In this document: positions 6,189-8,356 of the stretch, one piece after another
How the letters are laid out: each line of letters begins with the position of its first letter
Numbering within the stretch: position 1 is the stretch's first letter
NCBI GenBank assembly: GCA_021788565.1
Contig: JAJYKO010000199.1
Span: forward strand, 1 to 8,356
DNA from: Chloroflexota bacterium
GTDB taxonomy: Bacteria; Chloroflexota; UBA6077
DNA: 8,356 bases
Direction: 5' to 3'
Notes under the pieces: model-generated
Database searches by the model: none
What the model saw: the letters and a program-made list of their open reading frames with translations, nothing else
What the model was told of the DNA's origin: nothing
Position numbers and translations under genes: made by a program

Positions 6189-6662
6189 ATGGGACAGGAA
6201 AACGCACGGCTAATGCGCGACTTGCTCGCCAATCGCGGTCAGCTTCTGCAGCAGCTCCAGGAATTGCGCGAAGACACGGCGTGGACCCGGCCTGAGCCTG
6301 AGGAGTGGTCGACCGTAGAGGTGCTTCACCACGTGGCGGACGTGGATCAGCTGGCGGTGCGGCGCTTCTCCGAGATGCGAGCCGGTAAGGCGGCCATGAC
6401 AGGCTACAACATCGCCGATTGGGAAGAGGCCAGGAACGCGGCTCAGCGAGACGGGCTCGCCGGCGTCCTGCTCCGCCTCCACACCACCCGGCAGGAGATG
6501 CTGCAGGCGATTTCGGAGCTTAGCGATGCCGATCTGGAGAGAGCGGCCAGCCACCCCAGGTACGGGCAGATGACCATTCGACAGGTGATCGAGATGGAGT
6601 TGCGCCACGACCTGGACCATGCCCAACAGATCGCCAAGACGCGAGCGATAGTAGAGAAGTAA
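6189..6662 (+). CDS. DinB-like (YfiT/DinB superfamily) protein
   Basis: A 157-residue protein with the four-helix-bundle pattern of the DinB/YfiT superfamily: putative metal-dependent proteins that include bacillithiol and mycothiol transferases. The first helix is rich in Leu and Gln (LLQQLQELRE, 19-28). It is followed by WTRPEPEEWSTVEVLHHVAD (32-51), whose His47/His48 provides the first ligand. The C-terminal HDLDHAQQI (140-148) provides two more at His140 and His144, completing the typical three-His site. The actual reaction and thiol partner are unknown. The start ATG 6189 follows GAGGAG (6173-6178) by 10 nt. It lies 22 bp after the alcohol dehydrogenase and 17 bp before the next gene, so it is almost certainly co-transcribed with both. 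That context suggests detoxification or modification of an alcohol- or aldehyde-derived metabolite, which is inference only. Confidence 0.85.
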   Translation: MGQENARLMRDLLANRGQLLQQLQELREDTAWTRPEPEEWSTVEVLHHVADVDQLAVRRFSEMRAGKAAMTGYNIADWEEARNAAQRDGLAGVLLRLHTTRQEMLQAISELSDADLERAASHPRYGQMTIRQVIEMELRHDLDHAQQIAKTRAIVEK

Positions 6663-6679
6663 TCCAGAAGGAGTTGACT

Positions 6680-7528
6680 ATGAAGGCCGTATTCACGCTA
6701 ACGCCGGCGGAATCCAAGAGGTTGATCGCCAAGGCAGTCGTGCGCATGCCGGAGATGCAGGCAGCACTCGAGAACGCATATGTGATCTTGACAGGCGGTA
6801 CGAGTAACGCGTTCGTCGCGGAAGAGCTGCTGGGTGGCGAGTATCCCCCAGCCCGTTTCACCGCGGGGATCAGCACCGACGGTCTGCTCTGCGTCACCAA
6901 CCCACAGGATCGGATCCCCTTCCCGATAATCCTGCACAGGGGGAAGGTCGTTCAGAAGACGATCCGTGAGGCCCTGGACGACTTCCACAGGGATACGGTG
7001 GTGATCAAGGGGGCCAACGCCGTCGACCTCGAGGGAAACGTAGGGGTGATCACGGCCGGATTCGATGGCGGCACCGTGCCGGCCATCCTGGGAACCGTCA
7101 CGTCGCAGGGTCTCAAGATGATCGCGCCGGTAGGGCTGGAGAAGCTCGTGCCCTCCGTCAAGGAATCCTCGCTCTACACGGGAGCGAAGACCTTCGACTA
7201 CTGCCTTGGCGCCGACTTCGGCATGTACTGTCTAGTCAATGCGCGCGTAGTCACCGAGATCGAGGCACTGAAGATCCTCTTCCGTGTGGAAACCAAGCAC
7301 GTAGCGTCCGGCGGTGTCGGCGGATCTCAGGGCGCCGTGACACTCGTGGTGATGGGTGAGGAAGTCAACGTGAAGGGCGCGATCGCCCTGGTGGAGAGCA
7401 TAAAGGGGGAAAAGCCGGTAGCTGGGCTGAAGAACGTCTGCGAAACTTGCCGGTACGCGTGTAAGTTCGCCGGCTGGAAGGAAGCCGACCTGCCGGCATG
7501 GGTACGGGGTCAGGTCACCGCTGGGTAG
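6680..7528 (+). CDS. Conserved protein of unknown function with C-terminal CxxCxxxC
   Basis: Clearly a real gene of 282 residues, and it resembles an uncharacterised bacterial family that I cannot name. Conserved-looking blocks are TLTPAESKRLIAKAV (6-20), ILTGGTSNAFVAEELLG (36-52), FTAGISTDG (60-68), VVIKGANAVDLEGNVGVITA (107-126), IAPVGLEKLVPSV (148-160) and HVASGGVGGSQGAVTLVV (207-224). The Gly-rich loops GGTSNAFVAEE and GGVGGSQG suggest nucleotide or phosphate binding. The final 30 residues contain Cys254, Cys257 and Cys261 (CETCRYAC), a possible metal or Fe-S site. There is no membrane segment or signal peptide. ATG 6680 is chosen because AGAAGGAG ends 6 nt upstream; an in-frame TTG at 6674 would overlap that spacing. 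Third gene of the adh operon, 17 bp after the DinB-like gene. Confidence 0.85.
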   Translation: MKAVFTLTPAESKRLIAKAVVRMPEMQAALENAYVILTGGTSNAFVAEELLGGEYPPARFTAGISTDGLLCVTNPQDRIPFPIILHRGKVVQKTIREALDDFHRDTVVIKGANAVDLEGNVGVITAGFDGGTVPAILGTVTSQGLKMIAPVGLEKLVPSVKESSLYTGAKTFDYCLGADFGMYCLVNARVVTEIEALKILFRVETKHVASGGVGGSQGAVTLVVMGEEVNVKGAIALVESIKGEKPVAGLKNVCETCRYACKFAGWKEADLPAWVRGQVTAG

Positions 7529-7560
7529 GCGGGGGAAGCCTCTAAACGCCAGCTTCGTCG

Positions 7561-7595
7561 GGCAGGGTGGAACGTCTTGGGCGCTCCACCCTGCC
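7561..7595 (+). terminator. Hairpin terminator of the adh operon
   Basis: GGCAGGGTGGA (7561-7571) pairs perfectly with TCCACCCTGCC (7585-7595) around a 13-nt loop, 32 bp after the operon's last stop. The following ATCTATATTAT is A/T-rich but is not a clean T-tract, so it may be a weak or factor-assisted terminator. Confidence 0.55.
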
Positions 7596-7608
7596 ATCTA
7601 TATTATCG

Positions 7609-7647
7609 CCGTCACCCCTCGCAACGAAGATAAGAGGGGAACGACGG
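7609..7647 (-). terminator. Second hairpin, beyond the small membrane protein gene
   Basis: CCGTC and CCCCTC (7609-7620) pair with GAGGGG (7634-7639) and GACGG (7643-7647), leaving a small internal loop and a 13-nt apical loop. It sits 5 bp past the stop of the minus-strand gene ending at 7653. The minus strand then reads into an A/T-rich GATAATATAG stretch. It may end that transcript. Confidence 0.4.
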
Positions 7648-7652
7648 TTACA

Positions 7653-7883
7653 CTAAGCGGCGCGGTGGTCCTCGTCGCTCTCAGGACACGAGATCCAATG
7701 GCCGCCTACTTCCTTCCACTCGTCGGCGAGCCGCTGAACCAACGCAAGTCGATCCTCCGCGGGTGGCACCGGCGGCTCGACTTCCTTCGGACGTGAGGCG
7801 TCGATCCAGGCGCTGATCGCGAACCCCAGGAGCCAGGGCCCCAGGACCAGCGCTGACAGAGCCAGCACCGCGTACAGAGCCAT
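7653..7883 (-). CDS. Small single-pass membrane protein (76 aa)
   Basis: Not recognised as a known family. Residues 2-26 (LYAVLALSALVLGPWLLGF and following) form one hydrophobic helix long enough to span the membrane. They are followed by a polar segment with a Pro-rich hinge (VEPPVPPAED, 35-44) and an amphipathic stretch LALVQRLADEWKEVG (46-60). A short acidic tail ends the protein. The single Cys is near residue 66. The N-terminus is probably outside or inserted, with the soluble tail in the cytoplasm, although the positive-inside signal is weak. A GGAGG site 5 nt before ATG 7883 supports translation and argues against an overlapping frame on the same strand. It converges on the adh operon and diverges from the DnaA-box region. 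Confidence 0.55.
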   Translation of the reverse strand: MALYAVLALSALVLGPWLLGFAISAWIDASRPKEVEPPVPPAEDRLALVQRLADEWKEVGGHWISCPESDEDHRAA

Positions 7884-7967
7884 AAGAGCCTCCGGAGAGG
7901 TACCGCTTCCGCATCAGATATATATGCAACTCTCTTGCCAGGCTGGTTTGCCACTCGCTTCCGGTGC

Positions 7968-7997
7968 TCGACAGTTGTGGATAAGAGTGTGGATAAT
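7968..7997 (+). promoter_or_regulatory. sigma70-like promoter overlapping DnaA boxes
   Basis: TCGACA (7968-7973) matches TTGACA at five of six positions. GATAAT (7992-7997) matches TATAAT at five of six, with 18 bp between. One DnaA box occupies the spacer and another covers the -10. Transcription would start near 8004 and run rightward to the terminator at 8236-8280. Confidence 0.45.
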
Positions 7998-8016
7998 CTG
8001 TTAAGGTCGTGGACAA
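7976..8016 (+). promoter_or_regulatory. DnaA-box cluster
   Basis: TGTGGATAA, the exact complement of the DnaA consensus TTATCCACA, occurs at 7976-7984 and again at 7988-7996, spaced 12 bp. CGTGGACAA at 8008-8016 matches seven of nine positions. A T-rich stretch (8020-8038) follows, as might be expected of an unwinding element. This could be part of a replication origin or a DnaA-controlled promoter; the cluster is small for a full oriC. Confidence 0.6.
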
Positions 8017-8280
8017 CCTTGCCTTTTTGTCATTTTTTCGGGCCGCGCAGATTTAGCGCTGGGAAGACGTTTCAGTTCCGATCCAGGCCGGTGATGCCCA
8101 ATCGTAGCCACGGGTCGAGCCTGATCTACTCACACCACAGGGTTCGAAGGCTCCCCTAATCTGTCCATCAGCATTTCTTCAGGTCCGGTTTCTAATCCCG
8201 GTGTAATCTCCCGTCGTAGCAATTCCACCCTTTCGCACCAACCGGGTTGTCAGGAGGCGGCAACCCGGTTGGTGTTTTCT
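8004..8280 (+). ncRNA. Candidate untranslated RNA or attenuated leader
   Basis: A rightward promoter near 7968-7997 and a strong intrinsic terminator at 8236-8280 bracket about 275 nt. There is no open frame with a ribosome binding site in between. It matches no RNA I can recognise: no RNase P, SRP, tmRNA, 6S or T-box signature. It may be a small RNA or the leader of the gene starting at 8346. Confidence 0.3.
8236..8280 (+). terminator. Strong intrinsic terminator or attenuator
   Basis: CACCAACCGGGTTG (8236-8249) pairs perfectly over 14 bp with CAACCCGGTTGGTG (8261-8274) and is followed by TTTTCT. The 11-nt loop contains AGGAGG (8252-8257). It lies about 70 bp before the next gene on the same strand, with no identified protein gene upstream on that strand for some 700 bp. 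Confidence 0.85.
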
Positions 8281-8296
8281 GTGCCTGGAGCAGAGC

Positions 8297-8330
8297 CGGT
8301 TGTAGAATTGATTGGTACGGAGCACAACCG
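8297..8330. repeat. Inverted repeat just before the last gene
   Basis: CGGTTGT (8297-8303) is perfectly complementary to ACAACCG (8324-8330), with 20 bp between. It ends one base before the GGGGAGG ribosome binding site. A TAGAAT at 8303-8308 could be a -10 box, but no matching -35 is seen. It could be an operator or an RNA hairpin affecting translation. Confidence 0.45.
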
Positions 8331-8345
8331 AGGGGAGGTGGCACT

Positions 8346-8356
8346 ATGGCTGGGAA
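8346..8356 (+). CDS. 5' end of a gene cut by the window edge
   Basis: ATG 8346 follows GGGGAGG (8332-8338) by 7 nt, a strong translation start. Only Met-Ala-Gly and part of a fourth codon (Lys or Asn) are visible, so the product cannot be identified. Confidence 0.5.

Noticed and set aside
7681..8016. 111-codon minus-strand open frame starting in the DnaA-box cluster
   Set aside because: It overlaps the small membrane protein gene out of frame. That gene has the clear GGAGG site, and this frame becomes low-complexity in the overlap.
8131..8156. tRNA-like GGTTCGAA sequence at 8141-8148
   Set aside because: The bases flanking TTCGAAG do not form a T-stem, and no acceptor stem, D arm or anticodon arm can be built on either strand.
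7935..8159. 74-codon plus-strand open frame over the DnaA boxes
   Set aside because: It needs a TTG start without a ribosome binding site, begins upstream of the predicted promoter, and has no recognisable features.

Overview
The window is a GC-rich bacterial chromosomal segment with compact genes, AGGAGG-type ribosome binding sites, several GTG starts and short intergenic gaps. Gene content (DUF2848, DUF6941, a stand-alone trypsin-like protease, an iron alcohol dehydrogenase operon with a DinB-like protein) reminds me of Chloroflexota metagenome-assembled genomes. No rRNA or other marker confirms this, so the phylum is a weak inference.

Layout. Positions 1-800 hold a plus-strand DUF2848 protein behind an unidentified upstream gene end. 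It converges on a minus-strand toxin-antitoxin pair (1613 down to 946), and a strong hairpin at 886-917 lies between them. The pair is driven by a promoter at about 1628-1656 that is covered by three CTACA boxes spaced 11 bp apart. A DUF6941 protein (1728-2174) is transcribed divergently from it. Next comes a trypsin-like serine protease (2347-3124) that keeps its whole catalytic triad but is broken by two single-base deletions. About 440 bp without a gene follow, then tyrS on the minus strand (3564-4796).

The tyrS/adh intergenic region (4797-5005) has back-to-back promoters and two heptamer-repeat arrays in opposite orientation around a small hairpin. It leads into a tight three-gene plus-strand operon: iron-containing alcohol dehydrogenase (5006-6166), DinB-like metalloprotein (6189-6662), and a conserved protein of unknown function with a C-terminal CxxCxxxC motif (6680-7528). 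Two hairpins separate the operon from a convergent small membrane protein (7653-7883).

The last 450 bp contain no confident protein gene until position 8346. They hold two perfect DnaA boxes plus one degenerate box, interleaved with a sigma70-like promoter. About 250 bp downstream is an excellent intrinsic terminator, which suggests either a roughly 270-nt untranslated RNA or an attenuated leader. An inverted repeat and a good ribosome binding site then introduce a gene cut off by the window edge. The parts most worth following up are the DnaA-box promoter and candidate RNA, the phased operator of the toxin-antitoxin pair, the heptamer arrays in the adh leader, the unknown third gene of the adh operon, and the double-frameshifted protease.
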